Assembly (NCBI RefSeq): GCF_045679555.1
Contig: NC_092087.1
Coordinates: forward strand, 88,868,966 to 88,932,965
From: Salvelinus alpinus
Taxonomy: Eukaryota; Chordata; Actinopteri; Salmoniformes; Salmonidae
Length of the DNA: 64,000 nt
Direction of reading: 5' to 3'
Shown: piece by piece, positions 24,201-36,000 of the stretch
Layout: each line of letters opens with the position of its first letter
How positions within the stretch are numbered: the stretch's first letter is position 1
Translations under genes and position numbers: made by a program
Notes under the pieces: generated by a model
Seen by the model: the letters and a program-made list of their open reading frames with translations, nothing else
Database searches by the model: none
What the model was told of the DNA's origin: nothing

Positions 24201-25824
24201 ACTGACTAACGAGTGACGCCAATCGGGGCACCCCACCTCCAAATATAAATGAAAAAAAAAATCAACAATGTTTAAATCATATGCTGTGAAAGTAACCAGG
24301 AAGTGACTATCCCCTCAGCTTTGTAGTTTTTAAACTTTGGTAGTTTTTTTTTCATGGGTCTTCAGTGCTCAAAAAGTAGTGCAATGGTGTACAAGTGCAA
24401 TAACGTAATGAAAGGTATCTGGTAGAAGTAAATTCATCCATTGACTGCATTTTCATGAATTTGATTATATATCTTGAAGCTCGTTCAACACTGCGAGGCA
24501 AAGCATACGGAACTAAAGCAGAAGTGGACGTCACATTCACAGCAAATTAAATACTGATTGTCTGACAACCTGAAACAAATGTTGTATGTAAAAGTCCACA
24601 CTTACACACTGCAGGAGAGTGGAGATCCTCATGGTCTTTTACAGCACAGGAGTAACTGTCTGCATCACTAAAGGAGTCTGAGTACTGGCTGGAAGTGTCC
24701 TCCTTTACTTTGTGTCCATTCTTGTACCAGATGTAGGTGGGGTTGTCAGTCAGAGTACAGGTGGTGATACAGGTCAGTGTCTTCCAATACTCCCCTCTTG
24801 TCCAAATTCCCCCAGTTACCTTTAGATCTGTAGTTATGAAACAACAATGGAGAACATCTGTCATTCAGCACCATTCCAAGGTTCTCATTGAAAATGTAAT
24901 ATATCATTAGAAATCAAATTTCAATTCAAATGTATTTATATAGCCCTTCTTACATCAGCTGATATATCAAAGTGCTGTACAGAAACCCAGGCTAAAACCC
25001 CAAACAGCAAGCAATGCAGGTGTAGAAGCATGGAAGTGGTAACTATACTCTTCATGTCAGAATAAAGAACAATGGAGAACGTCTGTCAGTCAGCACCATT
25101 CCAAGGTTCTCATTGAAAATGTAATAAATCATTAGAAGTAACTATACTCTTTATGTCAGATTACAGAACCTGTGACAGAGAGAGTGACAGCTGAGCCAGA
25201 TGTCCATGAGCCTGTTGTAAATGAGAAGTAATATGATGTTGAATCCTCCTCTCTCAGGTCTGTGATTCTCAGGGTGCAGTCATTCTCCTTATTCCCACGG
25301 TACTCTATACGATCCTCATATTCATCTTGGATTTGAGTCCAGCTCCAACTATTCCATTTGTACCACTTGGTTGTTGTGACTGTATGACCTCTGGGATATG
25401 TGTAAGAGCAGGACAGATCCACTGTTGACCCCTTCAAGGTACAGATACTATTCTTGGTGTAGGTCACACTCCTGCTATTCTGACCCAGTACCACTGAAAC
25501 ACAGTCACACAATGTAAAGGGTATCAGAATTAAGTCAAGGTCTTTTGGCTCACACTGACTGTAAGGTTTGTCCACACTTTGTTGCCATAGTTGCTGAGTT
25601 AAGTGTGAATGGAAACCACAGATAAGCATCACTCAGTGAGGTGTAACTATTTAAAGTGAAGTGGAGATGCCTAACAGAACACACCAGAATAACATTATGA
25701 TTCTTATCCTTTGAGAAATGTCTGTAGATTGATAAACAGAGCAACTAAAAGATAAGAATGAGACCATACCTGCTACAGACCAGAGAAAGACCACCAACAC
25801 ACTTCCTGCTGTTCTCAAGGACAT
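21283..25824 (-). CDS. CD22/Siglec-like receptor gene 2, intact, 637 residues
   Basis: Predicted type I receptor. Exons: 25770-25824, 25170-25493, 24606-24827, 23556-23891, 23183-23392, 22764-23030, 22261-22524, 21971-22061, 21742-21781, 21391-21471, 21283-21306; total 1914 nt, no stop or frameshift. Domains: signal peptide 1-18; V 19-126; C2 127-200; V 201-312; C2 at 313-382, 383-471 and 472-559; transmembrane about 567-589; cytoplasmic tail to 637. The V domains show Siglec hallmarks: an extra Cys (SICTLKG), B-strand Cys, E-strand Cys (DCTLRI); C2 has LTCITTC, which can form the V-C2 disulphide. The F-strand Arg needed by Siglecs for sialic acid is Ser in V1 (YYFSF) but kept in V2 (YWFRL). 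Tail YTALNMKTRSPEYDTL (Tyr 614 and 626) has ITAM spacing and no ITIM. Ligand and signalling are inferred. Confidence 0.8.
21568..21722. mobile_element. hAT-type MITE, 155 bp, with 19-bp inverted ends
   Basis: Ends CAGGGTTTCCCAAACTCGG and CCGAGTATGGGAAACCCTG are inverted repeats with one mismatch. Flanks GTGCAACT and GTTTAACT fit a diverged 8-bp target duplication. It is the best-preserved of three copies at the same intron position in genes 1, 2 and 4. Confidence 0.75.
23962..24545. repeat. V-C2 intron repeat in gene 2
   Basis: Near-identical to 7083-7662 of gene 1, in the intron between C2 exon 3 and V exon 4. See that entry for its use as a duplication marker. Confidence 0.65.
24903..25060 (+). 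repeat. Salmonid interspersed repeat fragment
   Basis: Contains TTTATATAGCCCTTCTTACA and TCAAAGTGCTGTACAGAAAC, a word pair common in salmonid LINE-type repeats. It is intronic in gene 2, next to a local duplication of CATTCCAAGGTTCTCATTGA (24871 and 25099). Confidence 0.5.
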
Positions 25825-26730
25825 TGTTGCATCTCCCACCCTGCAGTCTTAGAAACATAAACAACAACTCACTCTATAGCTGGTGAATAACTCCAACTAA
25901 TACATTGAAGTATAAACTGTAAATGGGGTACCGGGCCTCATTACTGAAAATGAACCAGGCTCATATTGTGTTGTGTTGTATTGTGCTGTATGGTTGTCTA
26001 TGTGAATACTGTCTGTCTGTAAGTCTATTGCACTATGTATGTAATGTGTGTGATGTGTTGCATGTCTGTCTACGTCTGTCTATTTAGACTGACATGTTGC
26101 AAAAATAAATTCCTAATATATACAATAGTCATCATCATCATTATAAACAACAACAACAACAATAACTTATTGAACAGATCTGTAGTACTGTAAACACATA
26201 TTTCTATATTGATTGTTCTGAAGCTGTTTTATTCTCAGAACCCCAAATATAGGAGGATAAATGTTCAATCCTCTAAGGTCTGTCAAGCTGTACAGCAGCC
26301 TAAAGACTGACCACCAGGTTCAATGATAGCTCCTATCCCCAAGCTGTGAGGAAAAACAGCCAGTGACTCACACACACACATGCACAGAGTGCATCTGTAG
26401 TGAAGGTCCATGAGTCCCATGGAGTCTGTATCAAAGTCTAGAGAGCTGGTTGTTATGGATGTAGAAAAGTTAAAACACACATCCTACACAGTATAGATGT
26501 CAACCCTACTCCCTATCAGTCTGGTCCTGAAGGGCCCTCAGATAAATCCACTGTGTCACACACACACTCACCCACGCCAGGGGAGACACTTTATGAATAC
26601 TGGCCCTGATGCAACAACCAAAACACAGCTCAAAACATAACAAGAAGTAAATGATACATTACTCTCAAGTACATTACTAATGACTAAATACAGGTAACCA
26701 AAAACTATATTTTAAGATATTGTCAAGAGT
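25825..26730. other. Upstream intron of gene 2, shared with genes 3 and 4
   Basis: No exon is seen. Homologous to the DNA upstream of gene 4 (55383-56274) and partly to genes 1 and 3. Includes a LINE 3' remnant at about 26290-26360. Confidence 0.5.
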
Positions 26731-27150
26731 ACTTACAGAGTGAAGTGAAGGGGACAGGTCTGTACAGTGAGTCAACTGACTGGTAGTGATATAGTCAAGA
26801 GTACTTACAGAGTGAAGTGAAGGGGACAGGTCTTGTACAGTGAGTCAACTGACTGGTAGTGATATAGTCAAGAGTACTTACAGAGTGAAGTGAAGGGGAC
26901 AGGTCTGTACAGTGAGTCAACTGACTGGTAGTGATATAGTCAAGAGTACTTACAGAGTGAAGTGAAGGGGACAGGTCTGTACAGTGAGTCAACTGGCTGG
27001 TAGTGATATTGTCAAGAGTACTGACAGAGTGAAGTGAAGGGGACAGGTCTGTACAGTGAGTCAACTGACTGGTAGTGATATTGTCAAGAGTACAGACAGA
27101 GTGAAGTGAAGGGGACAGGTCTGTACAGTGAGTCAACTTACTGGCTGGTA
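26731..27150 (-). repeat. 72-bp minisatellite that multiplies a splice-donor exon
   Basis: About six units of 72 bp. The minus strand of each carries CTTCACTCT followed by GTAAGT (donor at 26731, 26803, 26876 and 26948; mutated in the last two). Single-copy homologues are at 19282 and 56275. This is the candidate untranslated first exon of gene 2. The 72-bp length is a multiple of three, so the array also looks open as protein, but nothing supports translation. Confidence 0.7.
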
Positions 27151-27533
27151 GTGAGTGAAAACAAGTAGCTGATGCAGAACTGTCCTTCCTGTTTAGACAT
27201 TAACATCCACGACAACCAGATCAACACGCCAGAAAAGGGTTGTTACTGTATTTGAACAGAAATGTGTCAAAGACAAGTCTGGGCATATATTTATTTTATT
27301 TTTTAAAAATTGTCAATTTCCAATGTGATCTTTATACTACATACAGAACCATGTAAACAATGTGTTGACAATACTATTTATAACGTTAACATTTTAATGA
27401 CCTACCTTGTCCTTCTGAGTTCTGTATATACATTTTAAAGTTCCATGATGTCATTCAATTAGAACCCATTCCATTTAAAACCCATAACCATCAACCCTCA
27501 TCATCTGCATCAAAGTGATACTGAAGGTTCCAG
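27151..27533. other. Non-coding, nothing recognised
   Basis: AT-rich; possible promoter side of the gene 2 first exon (minus strand) but no confident promoter element is seen. Confidence 0.4.
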
Positions 27534-27722
27534 TGTTCTAGACTAGAGCTCTCCCTACTGGCCTCTCAACATTACTGCAGTGTTCTAGACTAGATTTCTC
27601 ACTACTGGCATCTTAACATTACTGCAGTGTTCTAGACTAGAGGTCTCCCTACTGGCATCTCAACATTACTGCAGTGTTCTAGACTAGAGCTCCACCTACT
27701 GGCATCTCAACATTACTGCAGC
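27534..27722 (+). repeat. 47-bp minisatellite, four units
   Basis: Four tandem copies beginning CAGTGTTCTAGACTAGAG, about 47 bp each, with a few substitutions. Confidence 0.85.
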
Positions 27723-27929
27723 CTCCAGTCATGATGTCCTCATTCATTTGGGAAGTAATGGGAATAAAATGAATGTTGTTGTGTGTTCCCGTCATTCCAG
27801 CCATTATAATGAGCCCATCCTGCTGTATACCAGCCTCCTCTGTTGTACAGTACTGGTAGTAGCTGAATCAAGGAAAGGCATGATTGAACATCGCCATAGC
27901 CTGATGTACTGACTGTGTGGTCTATTGTA

Positions 27930-28075
27930 GTTTGCTGTCCATAAATAATGCCATTTAGTTATCAAAAGCAACATACAGTCTTTGTGCATATGCTTAAGAT
28001 ATGGGTGGTCACGGGAACAAAACCCATCACGTTGCAGGTGCCATGTTCTACCAACTGAGCTACAGAGGACCATAT
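27930..28075 (-). repeat. tRNA-derived SINE with L2-type tail
   Basis: The minus strand starts GGTCCTCTGTAGCTCAGTTG (A box) and has a degraded B box. The tail includes ACTGTATGTTGCTTTTGATA and CTAAATGGCAT, as in fish SINEs that borrow an L2 LINE 3' end. It is too diverged to be a functional tRNA. Confidence 0.7.
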
Positions 28076-28194
28076 TCTATAAAGTCTAATGTGCATATAT
28101 AGATTTCTGATATGATTCAGGAGGCCTGTCAGAGGACAGACAGGAAAGTAGAACAGGAAAGTGACACTGAGTGTGTGCATCTAAACCAAAAAAT

Positions 28195-28808
28195 CCACAA
28201 CCCACCATCACTGTGTCTCATGTTAATACTACTCCTAAACACAACCCACCATCACTGTATCTCATGTTAATACTACTCCTAAACACAACCCACCATCACT
28301 GTGTCTCATGTTAATACTACTCCTAAACACAACCCACCATCACTGTGTCTCATGTTAATACTACTCCTAAACACAACCCACCATCACTGTGTCTCATGTT
28401 AATACTACTCCTAAACACAACCCACCATCACTGTGTCGTATGTTAATACTACTCCTAAACACAACCCACCATCACTGTGTCTCATGTTAATACTACTCCT
28501 AAACACAACCCACCATCACTGTGTCTCATGTTAATACTACTCCTAAACACAACCCACCATCACTGTGTCTCATGTTAATACTACTCTGAAAGCTCAACCC
28601 ACCATCACTGTCTCATGTTAATACTACTCCTAAACACAACCCACCATCACTGTGTCTCAGGTTAATACTACTCCTAAACACAACCCACCATCACTGTGTC
28701 TCATGTTAATACTACTCCTAAACACAACCCACCATCACGGTGTCTCATGTTAATACTACTCCTAAACACAACCCACCATCACTGTGTCTCAGGTTAATAC
28801 TACTCCTA
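28195..28808 (+). repeat. 44-bp minisatellite, about 14 units
   Basis: Same unit as 18605-19015. One unit (near 28585) is disrupted (CTGAAAGCTCAACCC). Confidence 0.9.
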
Positions 28809-29123
28809 GAGCTCTTATGAAGTATCAACTCAATCACTCTTACTCCTACTTTCACTCTCCCCAACAATCTATTGCTCTCAGAGGCCTGAAAAATAGCATG
28901 CACATGTCTTATACTTGAAACCACGTCATTAAACTCACCGAAGACGAAAAAGAGGAAATACCTGCTTTAAAATGGAGACAGCCCTCAATGGCGCTGCCCA
29001 TGCTGTCACAAAAGACAGTGTTTTTCTGCACTTACAAATGCATGTAAAATATTAACCCAAATACATGAAACACCATCCAAATATCTTACGCATAGATTCA
29101 CATGCAACGCATAATTCACACTC
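28809..29123. other. Spacer homologous to 19.02-19.1 kb
   Basis: Non-coding. The shared segment ATTGCTCTCAG...AATAGCATGCA shows duplication together with the 44-bp array. Confidence 0.5.
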
Positions 29124-29855
29124 AAATGTTCTATGTAGGTCTACATTATGTATGTCTAGGTTAACAGACAAACACACTGTATGTAGGTCTACATTATATA
29201 TGTCTAGGCTAACAGACAAACACACTGTATGTAGGTCTACATTATGTTTGTCTAGGTTAACAGACAAACAAACTGTATGTAGGTCTACATTATGTATGTC
29301 TAGGCTAACAGACAAACACACTGTATGTAGGTCTACATTATGTTTGTCTAGGTTAACATACAAACAAACTGTATGTAGGTCTACATTATGTATGTCTAGG
29401 CTAACAGACAAACACACTGTATGTAGGTCTACATTATGTATGTCTAGGCTAACAGACAAACAAACTGTATGTAGGTCTACATTATGTATGTCTAGGTTAA
29501 CAGACAAACACACTGTATGTAGGTCTACATTATGTATGTCTAGGTTAACAGACAAACAAACTATGTAGGTCTACATTATGTATGTCTAGGTTAACATACA
29601 AACACACTGTATATAGGTCTACATTATGTATGTCTAGGTTAACAGACAAACAAACTGTATGTAGGTCTACATTATATATGTATAGGTTAACAGACAAACA
29701 AACTGTATGTAGGTCTACATTATGTATGTCTAGGTTAACAGACAAACAAACTGTATGTAGGTCTACATTATGTATGTCTAGGCTAACAGACAAGCAAACT
29801 GTGTGTAAGTCTACATTACGTATGTCTAGGTTAACAGACAAACAAAACAACAACA
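29124..29855 (+). repeat. 48-bp minisatellite, about 15 units
   Basis: Unit contains GTATGTAGGTCTACATTATG and GTCTAGGTTAACAGACAAAC. Because 48 is a multiple of three, both strands show long false frames with 16-residue repeats. Confidence 0.9.
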
Positions 29856-29879
29856 TCAAAATATTGTCAGAAGCTTAAA

Positions 29880-30700
29880 TTGTCATGTCAGGCAGAAGTT
29901 TGAATTGTCATGTCAGGCAGAAGTTTGAATTGTCATGCCAGGCAGAAGTTTGAATTGTCATGTCAGGCAGAAGTTTGAATTGTCATGCCTGGCAGAAGTT
30001 TGAATTGTCATGTCAGGCAGAAGTTTGAATTGTCATGCCTGGCAGAAGTTTGAATTGTCATGTCAGGCAGAAGTTTGAATTGTCATGCCAGACAGAGGTT
30101 TGGATTGTCATGCCAGGCAGAAGTTTGAATTGTCATGTCAGGCAGAAGTTTGAATTGTCATGCCTGGCAGAAGTTTGAATTGTCATGTCAGGCAGAAGTT
30201 TGAATTGTCATGCCTGGCAGAAGTTTGAATTGTCATGCCAGACCGAGGTTTGGATTGTCATGCCTAGCAGAAGTTTGAATTGTCATGCCAGACAGAGGTT
30301 TGAATTGTCATGCCAGACAGAGGTTTGAATTGTCATGCCTGGTAGAAGTTTGAATTGTCATGCCAGACAGAGGTTTGGATTGTCATGCCTGGCAGAAGTT
30401 TGAATTGTCATGCCAGACAGAGGTTTGAATTGTCATGCCAGGCAGAAGTTTGAATTGTCATGTCTGGCAGAAGTTTGAATTGTCATGCCAGACAGAAGTT
30501 TGAATAGTCATGCCAGACAGAGGTTTGAATTGTCATGCCAGACAGAAGTTTGAATTGTCATGCCAGACAGAAGTTTGAATAGTCATGCCAGACAGAGGTT
30601 TGAATTGTCATGCCAGACAGAAGTTTGAATTGTCATGCCAGACAGAGGTTTGAATTGTCACGTCAGACAGAGGTTTGAATTGTCATACCAGGCAGAAGTT
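29880..30700 (+). repeat. 25-bp minisatellite, about 32 units
   Basis: Unit GAAGTTTGAATTGTCATGCC plus CAGGC or CAGAC. Variants alternate (GTCAGG, GCCTGG, GCCAGAC) in a patchy higher-order pattern. It abuts the 48-bp array. Confidence 0.9.
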
Positions 30701-30748
30701 TTATGACTAGAAACAAATGATAATGAAAAGATAGACATCATCAAGCAT

Positions 30749-30810
30749 ACTTACAGCATGAGGAAAGCGAGGAGAGAGAGGCGAGGTGAGCTTACTGTCC
30801 AAGCAGAGAA
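30749..30810 (-). other. Orphan candidate 5' exon (donor 30749-30754)
   Basis: Minus strand CTCATGCT then GTAAGTATG, homologous to 19282 and 56275. No receptor gene body lies between it and the gene 2 first-exon array, so it looks like the start of a lost copy or an alternative first exon. Confidence 0.35.
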
Positions 30811-31564
30811 TGAAACAGAAGGGTATGAGTTCTGTGGTTGACAGCAACTAGATGTACTGAGGGGCTGAAAGGTGCTGCAGAGCTGGCTTCCTGTCCTCAT
30901 GATGCCTCTTCCTGTCAACCAGCATGTCGGTGAAGGGCTTTAAGAAAAGTGTGAACATCTTCATGAGGAGAGAGAGGGACTTTACAAGAAATGTCTGTCT
31001 TATATGTCATAGGCTACTTGTATTTCTTCATTGGTGGCTACAATATAGAGAGTGGATAGATGGGTCCCTCCTGAGAGGTTTGAGAAACACTAGTTCTGGT
31101 GGGGGTGGTGTTCATTCCCCAAACATGTTGCTAAAACTGTATTTGGTTTTTATAACACCGTTATACATAGCCTTTCTGAATAATGACATTACATTAATAA
31201 TGACACTACATATGATTTAATTAAACTGTATTTTATTATGAATTAATACAACTGATTGACATAATAAAACAGTAAGTCATTTGTACACCCAGCTCCCCCA
31301 CATGCTGAGAGGATACAGACAGATTGTCATTTTACATTGATGCTCTCAATCAATCATTCTGTGCTCCTGATATTGTCACTTTAGTCAACTTGAATTGAAT
31401 TAGTCCACTGAACATATATTTATTAGTCCACTGAACATCATGTATAGTATAAATTCACTGAAGTGAAGATATGGGTCTTGTTCCAAAATCCACAGCAGCA
31501 CACTACTTGTTTCATTTAAAGTGGTGTGGTGTGGATGTTAGAACACCCCATGGACACTGAGGGC
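30811..31564. other. Non-coding, nothing recognised
   Basis: AT-rich DNA with one plus-strand 98-codon frame (30924-31220) that resembles no family I know. Confidence 0.4.
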
Positions 31565-31733
31565 GTTCCAGGCTGACTATATTGCAGTCAAGCTGTGTGC
31601 AGCAACCAATAGTTGTGTGCCACATCATCGATTGCGCAGTCGGGAATCGCGGGTTAACTGACATCTTAAACACAAACACCTATCCAGGCATTGTGAGATC
31701 TGGCAGGCGACTGCAATATAGTCTGCCTGGAAC
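31565..31733. mobile_element. MITE-like element with 25-bp inverted ends
   Basis: GTTCCAGGC then GACTATATTGCAGTC (31565-31589) is inverted at 31709-31733 with one mismatch. Total about 169 bp with no coding capacity; superfamily not determined. Confidence 0.6.
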
Positions 31734-31886
31734 AGGCCCTATATTCAATTGCTATTCAAATCAAAAACAGCTCAGACCGAGGGAGCGGGGGAAGGATATC
31801 AGAGGAGCTCTCCTCTTCACTTTGATTGACACCTCACACACTCATACTGTACGTCCAGTGTTCTGTCTGTGCTGTGTGTCAGAGGA

Positions 31887-32408
31887 CTACAGAAGTCGTG
31901 ACACCCCCGAACACCCCCATTCTATCCAAGCTCTCTGTTCCCTTGAAAAATAGAGACGTTTCGCTTCCTCCTCTTCTATCTTCATATTCCTTATTCTGTT
32001 CTTCCTCTTCCTCCTCTTCTTCCTCCCTCTGTAATATCCGGACGGTGCGTGGTGTTCAGGGTAGTCAGGGTAGTCAGGGTAGTCAGGGTGGTCAGGATAG
32101 TCAGGGTGGTCAGGATAGTCTGGGTAGTCTGGGTAGTCAGGGTAGTCTGGGTAGTCTGGGTAGTCTGGGTAGTCTGGGTAGTCAGGGTAGTCAGGGTGGT
32201 CTGGGTGGTCAGGGTTGCCATGGTTTCCTGTATCTTCTTCTATGGTCAGGCTTGTGTTTGATGCGATATTTGTCACCATAGAGACAGCCAGTGGTCCTCC
32301 AGAAGAAACACTAGTCAACATTGATGGGAGCCATCCTCCTGGGCCTGGGAGAGAGACACAAACAGTATGAAAACACAAGCACCTGCACGCAAGTGCTCCC
32401 GTCTCCAC
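31887..32408 (-). other. Open frame with Asp-Tyr-Pro repeats, possible exon
   Basis: A 173-codon frame: a non-repetitive start (GGWLPSMLTSVSSGGPLAVS), a (DYP)n/(DHP)n stretch from a 9-bp tandem repeat, and a basic/acidic end (GRKKRRKRKNRIRNMK, IEEEEAK). A splice-acceptor-like CTCTCTCCCAG lies at about 32345-32355. It is on the same strand as, and downstream of, the TPR/RRM relic, so it could be a later exon of that gene. It could equally be a chance frame. Confidence 0.3.
32041..32222 (-). repeat. 9-bp minisatellite
   Basis: About 18 units of GGTAGTCAG/GGTAGTCTG, encoding the DYP repeats in the frame above. Confidence 0.9.
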
Positions 32409-32651
32409 CTTCTGTCAGTTGTCTGTAATGTTGTACTATTCATGGCCCATAGATTAGTAACAATTTAGAATAAAACCTTACAAATGCTTATATATGTTTA
32501 TAAATTATAGTTGATGTTTTGACAGATAGTTGAGGCTGAGGAGGTGTTGAGGCCTATAGGGTTGGTTCTCTGAGGAGAGGGAGGGGTTCTCTGCATCTAG
32601 CTGTCTGGGTACCTGATCACCAGTCTGGTGCTCTCCAGCTCCACCTGCTGA

Positions 32652-33042
32652 TGTCACGTCCTGACCTTAGTTCCTATGTGTGTTGCTTGTTTTAGTGTTG
32701 GTCAGGACGTGAGCTGGGTGGGCATTCTATGTTGTGTGTCTAGTTTGTCTGTTTCTGTGTTCAGCCTAATATGGTTCTCAATCAGAGGCAGCTGTCAATC
32801 GTTGTCCCTGATTGAGAATCATATATAGGTGGCTTGTTTTGTGTTGGGGATTGTGGGTGGTTGTTTCCTGTGTCAGTGTTTGTGCCACACGGGACTGTTA
32901 CGGTTAGTTCGTTTGTTATTTTGTATTGTGACTTGTTATCGTGTATATTAAATCATGGAAAATTACCACGCTGCACATTGGTCCTCCGATCCTTCTCGCC
33001 TCTCCTCGTCTGAGGAGGAGGAAGAGCTAGACTGCCGTTACA
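32652..33042 (+). mobile_element. Solo LTR, 391 bp, with 5-bp target duplication
   Basis: Starts TGTCACGTCCTGACC and ends GCCGTTACA, flanked by GCTGA at 32647-32651 and 33043-33047. It has an internal hairpin around CTGATTGAGAATCATATATA. Same family as the LTRs at 5655 and 52720, opposite orientation. Confidence 0.75.
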
Positions 33043-33055
33043 GCTGAACAGGAGG

Positions 33056-36000
33056 ACAAACAGCAGCCACAGTCAAAATACATACAACATCAGCCACAGT
33101 CCAAACACAAACAACAACAGCCACAGTCCAAATACAAACATCAGCATCCACAGTCAAAATACAAAGAACAGCAGCCACAGTCCAAATACATACAACAGCA
33201 GCCATAGTCAAAATACAAACAACAGCAGCCACAGTCAAAATACAAACAACAGCAGCTACAGTCAAAATACAAAACAACAACAACCACAACCACGGTCAAA
33301 ATACAAACAACAACAGCCACAGTCAAAATACAAACAACAGCAGCCACAGTCAAAACACAAACAACAGCAGCCACAGTCAAAATACATACAACAGCAGCCA
33401 CAGTCAAAATACATACAACAGCAGCCACAGTCAAAATACAAACAACAGCAGCCACAGTCAAAATACAAACAACAGCAGCCACAGTCCAAATACAAACAAC
33501 AGCAGCCACAGTCCAAATACAAACAACAGCAGCCACAGTCCAAATACAAACAACAGCAGCCACAGTTCAAATACAAACAACAGCAGCCACAGTCAAAATA
33601 CAAACAACAGCAGCCACAGTCAAAATACAAACAACAACAACCACAGTCAAAATACAAACAACAACAACCACAGTCCAAATACAAACAACAACAGCCACAG
33701 TCCAAATACAAACAACAGCAGCCACAGTCCAAATACAAACAACAGCAGCCACAGTCCAAATACAAACAACAGCAGCCACAGTCCAAATACAAACAACAGC
33801 AGCCACAGTCCAAATACAAACAACAGCAGCCACAGTCCAAATACAAACAAAAGCAGCCACAGTCCAAATACAAACAGCAGCCACAGTCCAAATACAAACA
33901 ACAGCAGCCACAGTCCAAATACAAACAACAGCAGCAACAGTCAAAATACAAACAACAGCAGCCACAGTCCAAATACAAACAAAAGCAGCCACAGTCCAAA
34001 TACAAACAGCAGCCACAGTCCAAATACAAACAACAGCAGCCACAGTCCAAATACAAACAACAGCAGCCACAGTCAAAATACAAACAACAGCAGCCACAGT
34101 CAAAATACAAACAACAACAGCCACAGTCAAAATACAAACAACAGCAGCCACAGTCCAAATACAAACAACAGCAGCCACAGTCCAAATACAAACAACAGCA
34201 GCCACAGTCCAAATACAAACAGCAGCCACAGTCAAAATACAAACAGCAGCCACAGTCCAAATACAAACAACAGCAGCCACAGTCAAAATACAAACAACAG
34301 CAGCCACAGTCAAAATACAAACAACAGCAGCCACAGTCAAAATACAAACAACAACAGCCACAGTCAAAATACAAACAACAGCAGCCACAGTCCAAATACA
34401 AACAACAGCAGCCACAGTCCAAATACAAACAACAGCAGCCACAGTCCAAATACAAACAACAGCAGCCACAGTCAAAATACATACAACAGCAGCAACAGTC
34501 AAAATACAAACAACAGCAGCCACAGTCCAAATACAAACAACAACAACCACAGTCCAAATACAAACAACAGCAGCCACAGTCCAAATACAAACAACAGCAG
34601 CCACAGTTCAAATACAAACAACAGCAGCCACAGTCAAAATACAAACAACAGCAGCCACAGTCAAAATACAAACAACAACAACCACAGTCAAAATACAAAC
34701 AACAACAACCACAGTCCAAATACAAACAACAACAGCCACAGTCCAAATACAAACAACAGCAGCCACAGTCCAAATACAAACAACAGCAGCCACAGTCCAA
34801 ATACAAACAACAGCAGCCACAGTCCAAATACAAACAACAGCAGCCACAGTCCAAATACAAACAACAGCAGCCACAGTCCAAATACAAACAAAAGCAGCCA
34901 CAGTCCAAATACAAACAGCAGCCACAGTCCAAATACAAACAACAGCAGCCACAGTCCAAATACAAACAACAGCAGCAACAGTCAAAATACAAACAACAGC
35001 AGCCACAGTCCAAATACAAACAAAAGCAGCCACAGTCCAAATACAAACAGCAGCCACAGTCCAAATACAAACAACAGCAGCCACAGTCCAAATACAAACA
35101 ACAGCAGCCACAGTCAAAATACAAACAACAGCAGCCACAGTCAAAATACAAACAACAACAGCCACAGTCAAAATACAAACAACAGCAGCCACAGTCCAAA
35201 TACAAACAACAGCAGCCACAGTCCAAATACAAACAACAGCAGCCACAGTCCAAATACAAACAGCAGCCACAGTCAAAATACAAACAGCAGCCACAGTCCA
35301 AATACAAACAACAGCAGCCACAGTCAAAATACAAACAACAGCAGCCACAGTCAAAATACAAACAACAGCAGCCACAGTCAAAATACAAACAACAACAGCC
35401 ACAGTCAAAATACAAACAACAGCAGCCACAGTCCAAATACAAACAACAGCAGCCACAGTCCAAATACAAACAACAGCAGCCACAGTCCAAATACAAACAA
35501 CAGCAGCCACAGTCAAAATACATACAACAGCAGCAACAGTCAAAATACAAACAACAGCAGCCACAGTCCAAATACAAACAACAACAACCACAGTCCAAAT
35601 ACAAACAACAGCAGCCACAGTCCAAATACAAACAGCAGCCACAGTCAAAATACAAACAACAACAACCACAGTCAAAATACAAACAACAACAGCCACAGTC
35701 AAAATACAAACAACAACAGCCACAGTCAAAATACAAACAACAGCAGCCACAGTCAAAATACAAACAACAGCAGCCACAGTCAAAATACAAACAACAGAAA
35801 CCACAGTCAAAATACAAACAACAGCAGCCACAGTCAAAATACAAACAACAGCAGCTACAGTCAAAATGCAAACAACAGCAACCACAGTCAAAATACAAAC
35901 AACAACAGCCACAGTCAAAATACAAACAACAACAGCCACAGTCAAAATACAAACAACAACAGCCACAGTCAAAATACAAACAACAACAGCCACAGTCAAA

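Noticed and set aside
26795-27136. 113-codon frame with 24-residue repeats over the 72-bp array
   Set aside because: Repeat artefact. The informative signal is the repeated splice donor, not a protein.
28003-28072. tRNA gene
   Set aside because: Good A box, but the B box is degraded and the anticodon arm is not credible; an L2-type tail follows, so it is a SINE.
29052-29568. Long frames on both strands over the 48-bp array
   Set aside because: The unit length is a multiple of three; both strands are open at once and neither resembles a protein family.
29880-30700. CRISPR-like array of 25-bp repeats
   Set aside because: The units are contiguous, with no unique spacers, in a vertebrate genome; a minisatellite.
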